DNA of 30,268 bases from an archaeon (GTDB lineage Archaea > B1Sed10-29 > JAJSAI01), in the NCBI GenBank assembly GCA_024274695.1, contig JAJSAI010000017.1:1-30268 (forward strand). Reading direction: 5' to 3'. Within the stretch, counting starts at the first letter, position 1, and every line of letters starts with the position of its first letter. The notes below the pieces were generated by a model. The model worked only from the letters and a program-made list of their open reading frames with translations, was not told the DNA's origin and searched no databases. Of this stretch, positions 6,969 through 13,909 are shown one piece after another. The position numbers and the translations under genes were made by a program.

Positions 6969-6977
6969 GATCACCTC
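6969..6977 (-). promoter_or_regulatory. Shine-Dalgarno deciding the scpB start
   Basis: GAGGTGATC is fully complementary to the usual 16S rRNA tail. It lies inside the scpA-scpB junction, overlapping the scpA TGA, and points to TTG 6965 as the scpB start with about 8 nt from GAGG to the start codon. Confidence 0.5.
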
Positions 6978-7695
6978 ATGATCCAGGGACTGCGATGAAT
7001 ATTTCACCGAAGACCTGGTCCTGCCAGAGGACTACCCTCTGCTGGGTGGCAAGGTACAACAGGGGGAACAAGGTTTTTATGACCCCTTCCCTCGTTTTTT
7101 CAGGCAGGATGTTGGTGAACATGGTCATCCTCCTGGAGTCAAGGGTGCTGACTATTTTTTCGTAGACCTGTTCCACGAGCTTCTTGAACTCTTCCGAGCT
7201 CGGGTTGGATAATTCTATCAGGTACTCCGGAATTGGCTCTGGCTCCTTTTTCTTACGCGCGGCCCTCTTTTTCTCCCGTTTTATAACGTCCTCTACCGCG
7301 AGCATGAGCTCTTCCAGGGTTATCTTCCTCTTGGTCTCCCTGGTGATCGGAAGCAGGCCAAGGTCCTCCGGCTTGTCAACAGTAACCAGAGGGGTGAAAA
7401 AGTTCTCAGGAATGAAGCCCTGCACTTCTTCCTGGCGCAGTTTCCACGAGTCGCTTTTCATACGGAGGAGAATACTCGCGGCGAGCACCGCGTTCGCTGG
7501 CACCCAGAGGTTTAGCTCGCGCATCCTCTTTATCTTTTCCAGGAACGAGTGCACGAGCTTGGCAATGTCAACATCCCAAGGGTCTATGTCATTCTCCCTA
7601 ACGGTCTCCAGAAGAAGATCTTTCCAGTCAGGCCGGCTGGCTATGCTCGCCAAGTCTAGCTCGTGCACCTCAACACCCGGAAGAATACAGGGCAT
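6976..7695 (-). CDS. scpA: Segregation and condensation protein ScpA (kleisin)
   Basis: This 239-residue protein is the kleisin that bridges SMC heads and recruits ScpB. The N-terminal helical region carries the family pattern WKDLLLETVRENDIDPWDVDI followed by LVHSFLEKIKRMRELNLWV and AANAVLAASILLRMKS-like sequence (ANAVLAASILLRMKSD). A charged middle (residues about 110-160) links to a C-terminal winged helix ending in TREGVIKTLFPLLYLATQQ. The ATG at 7695 is only 10 nt from the palindromic TATA at 7699-7712; a weaker CCTTTTAGG box at 7721-7729 is better spaced for it. A GTG at 7668, which removes nine residues, is an alternative start. It is followed directly by scpB. Confidence 0.92.
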   Translation of the reverse strand: MPCILPGVEVHELDLASIASRPDWKDLLLETVRENDIDPWDVDIAKLVHSFLEKIKRMRELNLWVPANAVLAASILLRMKSDSWKLRQEEVQGFIPENFFTPLVTVDKPEDLGLLPITRETKRKITLEELMLAVEDVIKREKKRAARKKKEPEPIPEYLIELSNPSSEEFKKLVEQVYEKIVSTLDSRRMTMFTNILPEKTREGVIKTLFPLLYLATQQRVVLWQDQVFGEIFIAVPGS

Positions 7696-7698
7696 GGA

Positions 7699-7712
7699 AA
7701 TATTTAAATATT
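7699..7712. promoter_or_regulatory. Palindromic TATA box between scpA and Zn-ribbon gene
   Basis: AATATTTAAATATT is a perfect 14-bp palindrome. Its centre is 29-30 nt before ATG 7735, fitting a leaderless plus-strand gene. Whether it also serves scpA depends on the true scpA start. Confidence 0.5.
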
Positions 7713-7734
7713 AGGTGGAACCCTAAAAGGAAGA

Positions 7735-7962
7735 ATGTCCCCGGCCAAAAAGGAGAGGAAGTCTCAGGTGCTCACCTGCCCAAAGTGCGGTGCAGAGGTA
7801 AAGGTATCTAATCCTACTGAGGGAAAGTTCGTGACATGCAGGAAGTGCGGCGCCCTGAGCGAGATTATCAAGAAGAGGCGCAAGTACGACCTCATACCCC
7901 TAGAGGAGTCAGGAGAAGCGCAGGATATTTCTGACATAGAGTTCAGCATGGATCTTGACTAA
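7735..7962 (+). CDS. Small zinc-ribbon protein
   Basis: This 75-residue protein has one zinc ribbon formed by LTCPKCGAEV (residues about 13-22) and VTCRKCGAL (about 33-41), giving two CxxC knuckles 17 residues apart. A basic stretch IKKRRKYDL follows, and the C-terminal 20 residues are acidic (EESGEAQDISDIEF). Such proteins bind zinc and often act as adaptors for nucleic acid or protein binding; no catalytic residue is seen and I cannot assign a function. It is leaderless from the TATA at 7699-7712. Its 3' end overlaps the convergent ubiA stop codon by four bases. Confidence 0.82.
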   Translation: MSPAKKERKSQVLTCPKCGAEVKVSNPTEGKFVTCRKCGALSEIIKKRRKYDLIPLEESGEAQDISDIEFSMDLD

Positions 7963-8282
7963 AACAACGCTCCTATCAAGAAGCCTACGAGGGCAATGCC
8001 CATCGCGGCTAGAGTGTTCCTTCTGACCCTTTCAAGATCTTTCGCCTGGTAAGCGCTGGGCAGGCACAGTAGTGTGATATATGCCGCGGTTATCGCGAAC
8101 GGGATGAACAACGGGTCGAGATAGTACGGTCCAGGCTGTAGGAAAGGAATGAAGAGAACTATTACGCTCAGTAGCATGAAAAAGGTGGCGTGCCACGCCG
8201 CGTTCTTTTCCCCTATGATCACGGGCAGAGTCATCCTGCCTGTCCTCACGTCTCCTGGAAGATCCTGGATGGACTTCAACAC
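7959..8282 (-). CDS. UbiA-family prenyltransferase, C-terminal part
   Basis: These 107 residues carry the second UbiA Asp motif (SIQDLPGDVRTG) and the last three or so membrane helices. The frame stays open from the TAG at 8361, 26 codons upstream. A GTG at 8282 or TTG at 8279 sits just after GGGAGG, so internal re-initiation is conceivable, giving a two-polypeptide enzyme. The true end is TAG at 7959-7961. Confidence 0.55.
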   Translation of the reverse strand: MLKSIQDLPGDVRTGRMTLPVIIGEKNAAWHATFFMLLSVIVLFIPFLQPGPYYLDPLFIPFAITAAYITLLCLPSAYQAKDLERVRRNTLAAMGIALVGFLIGALF

Positions 8283-8360
8283 TTCCCTCCCGAACCCGAG
8301 CAGGAATGCTGAAAGAGAAAGAATGTACGCGGGGCCGGTGATACTGCCCGCGGACGCCGC

Positions 8361-8807
8361 CTAGCCGAACAGGAATGGGATGGCCATACTCAGGCTTATC
8401 GCAAGATTGCCCAACACAGCGACTTTCTTCAGGAACCAGGAGTAGTAGAAGGAGAGTACTGCGAAGAAAAGGGCTATGAAGAAGCATCCCCAGTTTATCA
8501 GGGCTGCGGTGAGCACTCCTGCGGGCATGAAGAAAAGGAATGTGGCCAAAGCATGCTTCTCCTGGAGCTCCAGGGAAACGAGAGGCCTGTCCGTCCTTTT
8601 GTTCAGCCTGTCTGTCTCCAGATCAAAGTAGTCGTTTATGGCGAACGAACCCATTTCAATGAACAGGGGGGACAGGAAAACTGGGATCATCAAGCTCAGG
8701 GGAGGCACTCCTGAAGCGCCCATCACCGCGCCTATCAGTGCCGCGATTCCGAGGAACACCCCGTGCTCTAGCCGGGTAAGCCTCCAGAACGCGCGCGCCT
8801 TTTTCAA
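8361..8807 (-). CDS. UbiA-family prenyltransferase, N-terminal part up to TAG
   Basis: These 148 residues hold the first half of the UbiA fold, with about four membrane helices and the Mg-binding motif NDYFDLETD followed by NKRTDRPL. The start is TTG 8807, supported by GGTGA seven bases upstream. Alone it lacks the second Asp motif and would not be an active prenyltransferase. Confidence 0.7.
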   Translation of the reverse strand: MKKARAFWRLTRLEHGVFLGIAALIGAVMGASGVPPLSLMIPVFLSPLFIEMGSFAINDYFDLETDRLNKRTDRPLVSLELQEKHALATFLFFMPAGVLTAALINWGCFFIALFFAVLSFYYSWFLKKVAVLGNLAISLSMAIPFLFG

Positions 8808-8813
8808 GAGTGC

Positions 8814-9521
8814 TCACCTAGCGAGGCTCTCCCAGAGCACTTCCTCCTTCGGGTTGACCACTATCCCCTTGTCAGTTATCTTGTAGGGATGCAGTTTCTT
8901 GTCGTGGTCAGTTCCTCTCATCTTTCTTATGAATATGACCCTCTGAGGGGGCTTGAAGTACAGTGCGATAACCCCGTCAGTTATGAACTCTTCAACCCCG
9001 AACCTGGAGAACTGGTCCCTCTTCCCGAAGGTCTCCGAGGTAAGAACAGTAGTGCACTTCAGTTCCTTCAGCTCGTCAACCAGCCTGAACAGGGAGTACC
9101 TGAGTTGTGACTCGCTCGGCATCCACATCCCGAAAGCAGTGGTGGAATCTATCACGAGCCTCTTTGCCTTGAGCTCGTCCACCAGCTCCTTTATTTTCGC
9201 TATCTCTTCGTCAAACCTTCTCGCAAACTCCGAGGGCTTTATCATCCCGACCCTGTAGAGTCTTATGAGCCCTTCATGCTCGTACTTTGCAAGATCCCAC
9301 CTGAAGTTCCGCACGTTCCACCACAGGTTGGTGACCCCTTCTTCCAGGGTAATGTATATGCCAGGGTCGTTGTACAATGCGGCCCCGTTGTAAATGTACT
9401 GCATTGCGAAGATAGTCTTCCCAGTACCTGCTCCTCCTGAAACAAGAACGCTTGCTCCTGGAAGGAACCCTCCCCTTAGAAGAGGGTCGAGTCCCGGTAT
9501 TCCTGTGGCTACTCTGTCCAT
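8814..9521 (-). CDS. KaiC/RAD55-like RecA-superfamily ATPase
   Basis: This 235-residue single-domain ATPase has the KaiC-family N-terminus (RVATGIPGLDPLLRGG), Walker A SGGAGTGKTIFA at about residues 28-39, and Walker B RLVIDSTTAF near residue 122. The C-terminal part contains FITDGVIALYF and IRKMRGTDHDKKLHPYKI, both typical of archaeal KaiC-like proteins. KaiC-like ATPases in archaea are linked to signalling and regulation; a specific role is unknown. The ATG is 26-27 nt from the palindromic TATA at 9543-9552, which it shares with the divergent RuBisCO gene, so the two may be co-regulated. The UbiA frame starts six bases downstream of its stop. Confidence 0.88.
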   Translation of the reverse strand: MDRVATGIPGLDPLLRGGFLPGASVLVSGGAGTGKTIFAMQYIYNGAALYNDPGIYITLEEGVTNLWWNVRNFRWDLAKYEHEGLIRLYRVGMIKPSEFARRFDEEIAKIKELVDELKAKRLVIDSTTAFGMWMPSESQLRYSLFRLVDELKELKCTTVLTSETFGKRDQFSRFGVEEFITDGVIALYFKPPQRVIFIRKMRGTDHDKKLHPYKITDKGIVVNPKEEVLWESLAR

Positions 9522-9542
9522 GAAGCTGATAACGGAAACAAG

Positions 9543-9552
9543 GTTTATAAAC
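9543..9552. promoter_or_regulatory. Palindromic TATA box shared by RuBisCO and KaiC-like genes
   Basis: GTTTATAAAC is a perfect palindrome. Its centre is 27.5 nt from the RuBisCO ATG (9575, plus) and 26.5 nt from the KaiC-like ATG (9521, minus). Both spacings match leaderless transcription, and no second box is visible in the 53-bp intergenic region apart from an adjacent CTTTAAC. Confidence 0.6.
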
Positions 9553-9574
9553 TTTAACCCTCTTCTTTGAGATC

Positions 9575-10807
9575 ATGGGAGTGTACGAGGATTTTGTTGA
9601 CCTATCATACAATCCTTCTGAAAGGGATCTTGTTTGCACGTTTGAACTGAGCCCTTGCACCAGGAGGGCTGCGGGAGCGGTCGCGGCAGAATCCAGTATA
9701 GGAACCTGGACAAAGCTCACCACCCTTTCTGAAAAAACCAAGAAACGGCTCATGGCAAGGGTATTCTACATGGATGGGAAAAAGATCAAGGTGGCCTATC
9801 ATCCTGAACTGTTCGAGGAAAACAACATGCCCCAGATACTAAGCTCGATAGCAGGAAACATTTTTGGTATGAAGGAAGTGAAAAAACTCAGGCTCTTGGA
9901 CGTGAGGTTTCCTAGGAGGATAGCAAAATCCTTCCCAGGCCCTGCCTTCGGGATAAAAGGGATAAGAAAACTCACTGGAGTGAAGCACAGGCCGCTCATA
10001 GGGACCATAGTAAAACCGAAACTAGGCCTAAGCCCTGAAGAGCATGCCCGGGTCGCGTACGAGGCTTGGGTAGGAGGATGCGACATAGTCAAGGATGATG
10101 AGAACCTCAGCAGCCAGAAGTTCAACAGCTTCCTGAAAAGAATTGAGGCCACGCTCAAAGCAAAGAGAAAGGCCGAGAAGGAGACCGGAGAGGTCAAGAT
10201 ATACATGCCCAACGTGACCGCGGAGACGAAGGGAATGCTCAGGAGGGCTAAAGAGGTAAAGAAAAGAGCGGGAGAGTACGTCATGGTTGACGTTCTGACC
10301 GCGGGGTTCGCGGGAGTGCAGACCCTGAGGGAAGAGGAGCTGGGCAGAGTGATTCACGCTCACAGGGCAATGCACGCGGCCCTAACCCGGAGCAGGGACT
10401 TCGGTATCAGCATGAGCGTGCTCGCCAGAGTGTTCAGAACAATAGGAGTGGACCAGCTGCACGTGGGCACAGGGGTTGGCAAGATGGCGGAAGGCAGGGA
10501 CAAGGTCCTGGAAAACGTTCATGCCCTGACTGACGAGTACTACAACATCAAAAAAACCCTGCCAGTGGCTTCAGGAGGACTGCATCCAGGGATGGTTCCT
10601 GACTTGTTCAAGATTTTCGGTAAGGATGTGGTGATACAGGCAGGGGGAGGAGTACACGGGCACCCGAAGGGAACCCGGGCAGGAGCAGTGGCGCTGAGGG
10701 CAGCGGTTGAAGCCGTCGCGCAGGGAGAAACACTGACATGGGCTGCTGCAAGAACCCCTGAACTTCGGGAGGCTCTAGCGCACTGGAAAACGAGGACAAA
10801 GAAATAA
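9575..10807 (+). CDS. rbcL: Ribulose-1,5-bisphosphate carboxylase, form III (large subunit)
   Basis: This 410-residue protein is a complete RuBisCO of the archaeal form III type. Catalytic residues are present: K147 and K149 in GTIVKPKLGL, the carbamylated Lys K173 with D175 and E176 in GGCDIVKDDENL, H263-R264 in HAHRAMHAA, H296 in DQLHVGTGVGKM with loop-6 Lys K303, S333 in SGGLHPG, and the phosphate-binding AGGGVHGHP. It carboxylates RuBP to two 3-phosphoglycerate; form III usually serves AMP/nucleoside salvage rather than the Calvin cycle. No small subunit, AMP phosphorylase or ribose-1,5-bisphosphate isomerase gene lies in the window. It is leaderless from the TATA at 9543-9552. A RuBisCO-like (form IV) protein is excluded by the intact active site. 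Confidence 0.95.
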   Translation: MGVYEDFVDLSYNPSERDLVCTFELSPCTRRAAGAVAAESSIGTWTKLTTLSEKTKKRLMARVFYMDGKKIKVAYHPELFEENNMPQILSSIAGNIFGMKEVKKLRLLDVRFPRRIAKSFPGPAFGIKGIRKLTGVKHRPLIGTIVKPKLGLSPEEHARVAYEAWVGGCDIVKDDENLSSQKFNSFLKRIEATLKAKRKAEKETGEVKIYMPNVTAETKGMLRRAKEVKKRAGEYVMVDVLTAGFAGVQTLREEELGRVIHAHRAMHAALTRSRDFGISMSVLARVFRTIGVDQLHVGTGVGKMAEGRDKVLENVHALTDEYYNIKKTLPVASGGLHPGMVPDLFKIFGKDVVIQAGGGVHGHPKGTRAGAVALRAAVEAVAQGETLTWAAARTPELREALAHWKTRTKK

Positions 10808-10860
10808 ATACCACTGACGACAGAATTATTTTCAGTCCTGCAGGAAGAGGTGTTGTGTTG

Positions 10861-11016
10861 ATGGAAATGAGAAAAGTTTGCCCGATCTGTTTTTCAGAAA
10901 GAGGATTTTCAGTAGTGCTCGAAAAAAGGGACGAGCTCTACCTGTGCCCGTACGAGAAAAGCCACGTGTTCAGACTGGACGACAAGGGTAACCTGATAAA
11001 AACAAGGGTATTCTAA
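10861..11016 (+). CDS. 51-residue zinc-ribbon-like protein
   Basis: This short gene has a well-placed GAGGTG site (10847-10852) eight bases before ATG 10861. The product has KVCPICFSERGF near residue 5 and a single later Cys in LYLCPYEKSHVF, giving a C-x2-C...C-x4-H arrangement that could bind one zinc. The rest is basic with a short strand-rich end (DDKGNLIKTRVF). Small archaeal proteins of this kind are common but the role is unknown. It lies 53 bp after RuBisCO, possibly in the same transcript, and its TAA is the start of a hairpin at 11013-11031. Confidence 0.7.
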   Translation: MEMRKVCPICFSERGFSVVLEKRDELYLCPYEKSHVFRLDDKGNLIKTRVF

Positions 11017-11031
11017 AAGGTTGCCTTTTAG
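11013..11031. repeat. 8-bp perfect inverted repeat (hairpin) at a stop codon
   Basis: CTAAAAGG at 11013-11020 pairs with CCTTTTAG at 11024-11031 across a TTG loop. The TAA stop of the 51-residue gene is inside the left arm. It may help end that transcript or protect its 3' end. Confidence 0.5.
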
Positions 11032-11099
11032 AGGAGAATACTCGTCAAACCCGTACAGGTAAGGGAACGGGTTAAAAAACGCTTTCTGTTTATTCTCCT
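11032..11099. repeat. 9-bp inverted repeat flanking the helicase promoter
   Basis: AGGAGAATA at 11032-11040 is the exact complement of TATTCTCCT at 11091-11099. The arms enclose the TATA box of the helicase gene, and the right arm ends five bases before its ATG. It could be a binding site for a looping regulator or chance. Confidence 0.35.
11071..11080 (+). promoter_or_regulatory. TATA box of the helicase gene
   Basis: GTTAAAAAAC is centred 28 nt before ATG 11104, matching leaderless spacing. Confidence 0.55.
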
Positions 11100-11103
11100 G
11101 GGC

Positions 11104-12879
11104 ATGAGAGTGTTCTTCAGGCATGACAGTCTTAGGAAGGGACAGGAGACAATAATACGCGAGGTCGCGAGAACCGTTGTAGACAGGGACCATCTTCTCC
11201 TGCAGGCGCACACAGGGCACGGGAAGACCGATGCGGTCTTGTCCGCAGCAGTTTCAGCAGCCCTGGACCAGGGAATGAGGGTCTTGTTCCTTACTCCGAA
11301 AAAGAGCCAGCACGCCCTCGCGATACAGGTGATTAAGGACCTTAACGAGAAGCACGGGCTTGAACTATCCGCTGCTGATGTCTTAGGGAAGAGGGAGTAC
11401 TGCCTTTCCAGGGCCAGGGAGGTAAGCGAGTTTTACGAGTACTGCAGCCTGCTGAAGAAAAGGGGGCTATGCCCCTACTATTCAGAGTACAGGAGAGCCG
11501 GCGGGCCTGACTTGCCCCTCGTGAGAGGGAAAAAAGAAGTGCTGAACGCGTGCAGGAGAGCAAGGATTCCACCCTGTCCCTACGAGGTGCTCCTTGATTC
11601 CGCGCAGGACGCTGACGTGATCGTGGCAGACTACAACTACCTTTTTTCTGGCATAAGAAAAATTTTCCTGGCAAGAACCAGAATCTCCCTGCCAGAAACG
11701 ATACTGGTCGTGGACGAGGCTCACAATCTTGCCGACAGGGTCAGGGACAACATGAGCGCCACCCTCACTAACAGCACTCTGCAAAAAGCGGTGCGAGAAG
11801 CCAGGGAGCTGGGAGAAGACGCGGGAGAACTTGAGGCCCTCACAAGGATTATACCCTCCTACGCGGAGGATCCTGAAACGATAATGGAAAAACCAGAAGT
11901 GCCCTGTCCAGACCTGAAGAACCTTTGGCGTCTGGGAATGGAGTGGCTAGAGTCCCACGAGAAAAGCAGCCTGCTGAAAGTCTGGTCTTTTTTCATGGCG
12001 TGGGAACAGGAGGGTCCTGAGTTTTTCAGGATCCTGAGAAAAAAGGAGAGAGGATTCTCTCTTTCAGTAAAGTGCCTTGATCCAGGGAACGTCACAGAAC
12101 ACGTTTTCTCGAAAGCGGGAGCAAGCATCCTAATGTCAGCCACGCTCTCCCCTTTTGATATCCACACGCGACTTCTCAGGATAAGAGAGCACAGGACACT
12201 GTCTGTTCCTCCTGTGTTCCCCCCTGAGAACAGGCTCTGCCTGGTCTCAAGCGCTTCCACCAGCAGGTGGTCTGAAAGAAGTGATCAGGAGTACGAGAGG
12301 ATGGCAAGAATAGCGTCAGAACTCAAGAGAGTGACCCCCGGGAACACTGTCGTGTTCTTCCCAAGCTTTGAGTTCATGAAAGAAGTCAGCTCTCGCACGC
12401 GGACCGCGCACGTCTGCCAGGCGGCGCAGGGCGTTGGAGGCGTGCTAGACTCGATGGGAGGGGAGGGGAATGCCCTGGTCTACGCGGTCTCAGGAGGAGT
12501 GCTCGCAGAGGGAGTGAACCTGCCTGGAGTCCGAACGGTAGTGGTGGCGGGACTGCCGGTGCCGTCTCCTGACCCTGAACAGCTCGCGCTACAAGAGTAC
12601 TACGAGAGGATGTTCGGCAGAGGGTACGAGTACGCGTTCTTATACCCTGCCCTGAGAAAAGCGTTGCAAGCGGCAGGGAGGTGTATTAGGGGAGAAAAGC
12701 AGAAGGGAGTCATAGTGTTCCTGGACCACAGGTTCAGGAGGTACCTGCCCATGATACGGAATTATTATCCTGACGCCAGGCTCGCGGGAGATCCCGTGCC
12801 CATGGTTCAGGAGTTCTGGAGTGTTAGAGCATCCTGCGCGCGGTCAGGATCCTCTTCTCCAGAGAGTAGAATCCTATGA
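11104..12879 (+). CDS. XPD/Rad3-family (DinG-like) DNA helicase with Fe-S cluster cysteines
   Basis: This 591-residue superfamily 2 helicase has motif I QAHTGHGKTDAV (residues 34-45), a DEAH box VVDEAHNLADR (202-212), motif III MSATLSPFD, and the C-terminal motifs AVSGGVLAEGVNLPG and AAGRCIRGEKQKG. Between motifs I and II are Cys at 100, 114, 123, 150 and 158 in the contexts KREYCLS, YEYCSLL, GLCPYY, NACRRA and PPCPYE. Four of these are the ligands expected for the 4Fe-4S cluster of XPD. XPD-type enzymes unwind DNA 5' to 3' in repair. The P-loop has His in place of a usual Ser/Thr (GHGKT), which is tolerated in the family. It is leaderless. Its last 56 bp overlap the convergent gene, and the final 15 residues look like added tail. 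Confidence 0.9.
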   Translation: MRVFFRHDSLRKGQETIIREVARTVVDRDHLLLQAHTGHGKTDAVLSAAVSAALDQGMRVLFLTPKKSQHALAIQVIKDLNEKHGLELSAADVLGKREYCLSRAREVSEFYEYCSLLKKRGLCPYYSEYRRAGGPDLPLVRGKKEVLNACRRARIPPCPYEVLLDSAQDADVIVADYNYLFSGIRKIFLARTRISLPETILVVDEAHNLADRVRDNMSATLTNSTLQKAVREARELGEDAGELEALTRIIPSYAEDPETIMEKPEVPCPDLKNLWRLGMEWLESHEKSSLLKVWSFFMAWEQEGPEFFRILRKKERGFSLSVKCLDPGNVTEHVFSKAGASILMSATLSPFDIHTRLLRIREHRTLSVPPVFPPENRLCLVSSASTSRWSERSDQEYERMARIASELKRVTPGNTVVFFPSFEFMKEVSSRTRTAHVCQAAQGVGGVLDSMGGEGNALVYAVSGGVLAEGVNLPGVRTVVVAGLPVPSPDPEQLALQEYYERMFGRGYEYAFLYPALRKALQAAGRCIRGEKQKGVIVFLDHRFRRYLPMIRNYYPDARLAGDPVPMVQEFWSVRASCARSGSSSPESRIL

Positions 12880-13381
12880 CTAACAGCAGGAACACCGCCT
12901 CAGCCACAAAACCCGTGGCCAGCCCCGCGAACAGCACGAGCGACCTGACGGGCCTGAGGCTCAGTCCCTCCCCAATCCTCTTTTTCCCGGACTCTGCCTC
13001 CAGAACCGCGCTAGCATAACTGGCCAGCACAACAACGCATAGCGTGAACACCCCGGGAAAAGCAGGCACGATTCCCGCAAGGACCACGCTGGACAACAGG
13101 GTCATATCCACGATCCTGTCCGCGGTCTTGTCAAAAAAGCTTCCGAACCTTGACTTCTTCCCTTTCACCCTGGCAACCTGGCCGTCAAGGGCGTCCAGCA
13201 GGCAGGACAACCCGAAAAACCCTGCTGCTAGAACAAGCCTGCCTTCCAGCACGAGGTATCCTGAAAAGAACGCGAGGAATACCGAGAAGAGGGTGATCAT
13301 GTTAGGAGAGAGGGGACAGTACCCTGCGATTCCTGAAAACACCTTTGACTCCAGCTGCTCTTTTAGTTTAAGGTATTCCAT
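12824..13381 (-). CDS. CDP-alcohol phosphatidyltransferase family protein
   Basis: This 185-residue membrane enzyme has the complete CDP-alcohol phosphotransferase motif, running from DALDGQVARV at about residue 63 to GSFFDKTADR at about residue 78, with the DG-x2-AR-x8-G-x3-D-x3-D spacing. It displaces CMP from a CDP-linked lipid or alcohol; in archaea the lipid donor would be CDP-archaeol and the product an archaetidyl polar lipid such as archaetidylinositol phosphate. The exact acceptor cannot be read from sequence. About six membrane helices fit the family. It overlaps the upstream DedA-like gene by 14 bp on the same strand and the convergent helicase by 56 bp. Together with ubiA it indicates that membrane lipid synthesis is encoded. 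Confidence 0.88.
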   Translation of the reverse strand: MEYLKLKEQLESKVFSGIAGYCPLSPNMITLFSVFLAFFSGYLVLEGRLVLAAGFFGLSCLLDALDGQVARVKGKKSRFGSFFDKTADRIVDMTLLSSVVLAGIVPAFPGVFTLCVVVLASYASAVLEAESGKKRIGEGLSLRPVRSLVLFAGLATGFVAEAVFLLLVIGFYSLEKRILTARRML

Positions 13382-13856
13382 GGTACCAGCCTGTCACGTA
13401 CTCGATCCCATAGTACGCAGCGTATGATATTAAAATGTACTTGACTATTTTTCCAGCGGCCGTGACCGCAAAAAACCTTCTGAAGGAGTAGTTCACCACA
13501 CCGCAGAACAGGCCGATTAAGTCAAAAGGAAGTGGGGACACCGCGAACACGAATATTATAACCTCTGCACCGTACTTCTGAAAGTACTCTCTGACCACCG
13601 CCAGTTTTTCCTCAAGATCATATTTTTTTGAAGCTAGTTTTTCCCCACCATAGGCCATCCAGTAGGACACTGTCTCTCCCACCGCTGCCCCGAGCCCTGC
13701 GAACACTCCTAAAAGAATAGGGTCGAAGAACTTGGACGCTGCCATGGCTGCCACGACCAGGAACCCGGGGGTCGGCAGGAAGAGGGTGGCCGAGGACAAG
13801 ACGCCTGCCAAGAATGCTCCAACGTAACCGAGGGAGTACAACACTGAAAGGTCCAT
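13368..13856 (-). CDS. DedA/VTT-domain membrane protein
   Basis: This 162-residue protein is an integral membrane protein of the DedA/SNARE-associated (VTT) family. Features are the early LFLPTPGFLVVAAM segment, the re-entrant-like GVFAGLGAAVGETVSYWMAY with a conserved Glu, and FVFAVSPLPFDLIGLFCGV. Members are lipid scramblases or transporters, fitting its place before a phospholipid-synthesis enzyme. I chose ATG 13856 (MDLSVLY) over TTG 13877 because the TATA box at 13881-13890 is about 30 nt upstream and no ribosome site favours the longer form. Its stop TAA lies 14 bp inside the next gene. Confidence 0.85.
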   Translation of the reverse strand: MDLSVLYSLGYVGAFLAGVLSSATLFLPTPGFLVVAAMAASKFFDPILLGVFAGLGAAVGETVSYWMAYGGEKLASKKYDLEEKLAVVREYFQKYGAEVIIFVFAVSPLPFDLIGLFCGVVNYSFRRFFAVTAAGKIVKYILISYAAYYGIEYVTGWYHGIP

Positions 13857-13880
13857 CGGAAAATGCTTAGACCACAAGCG

Positions 13881-13890
13881 ATATATAAAC
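13881..13890. promoter_or_regulatory. TATA box between DedA-like gene and divergent unknown gene
   Basis: ATATATAAAC is the only clear box in this short divergent region. Its centre is about 24 nt from ATG 13910 (plus) and about 30 nt from ATG 13856 (minus), so it could serve both leaderless genes. Confidence 0.5.
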
Positions 13891-13909
13891 AGTTCTATTC
13901 TTATCCATT

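Larger units (their letters stand above)
7959..8807 (-). pseudogene. UbiA-family prenyltransferase interrupted by in-frame TAG
   Basis: Read as one frame this is a 282-codon UbiA-fold membrane prenyltransferase, the normal family length. The first Asp-rich motif NDYFDLETD is at residues 58-66, and the second, DLPGD, lies in the downstream half. UbiA enzymes transfer a prenyl group within the membrane; in archaea the main member makes digeranylgeranylglyceryl phosphate for lipids. An in-frame TAG at 8361-8363, after PFLFG in a membrane helix, splits the two motifs. The frame is unbroken on both sides and no indel is needed. Either the gene is inactivated, the codon is read through, or the base is a sequencing or assembly error. 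It follows the KaiC-like gene by six bases. The family call is firm; exact substrate is not. Confidence 0.8.

Noticed and set aside
8361-8363. Genome-wide TAG recoding (pyrrolysine code)
   Set aside because: TAG ends truD, the glycosyltransferase, ubiA itself and the gene at 13910. Read-through of the ubiA end would run antisense through the whole Zn-ribbon gene. No pyl genes are in the window.
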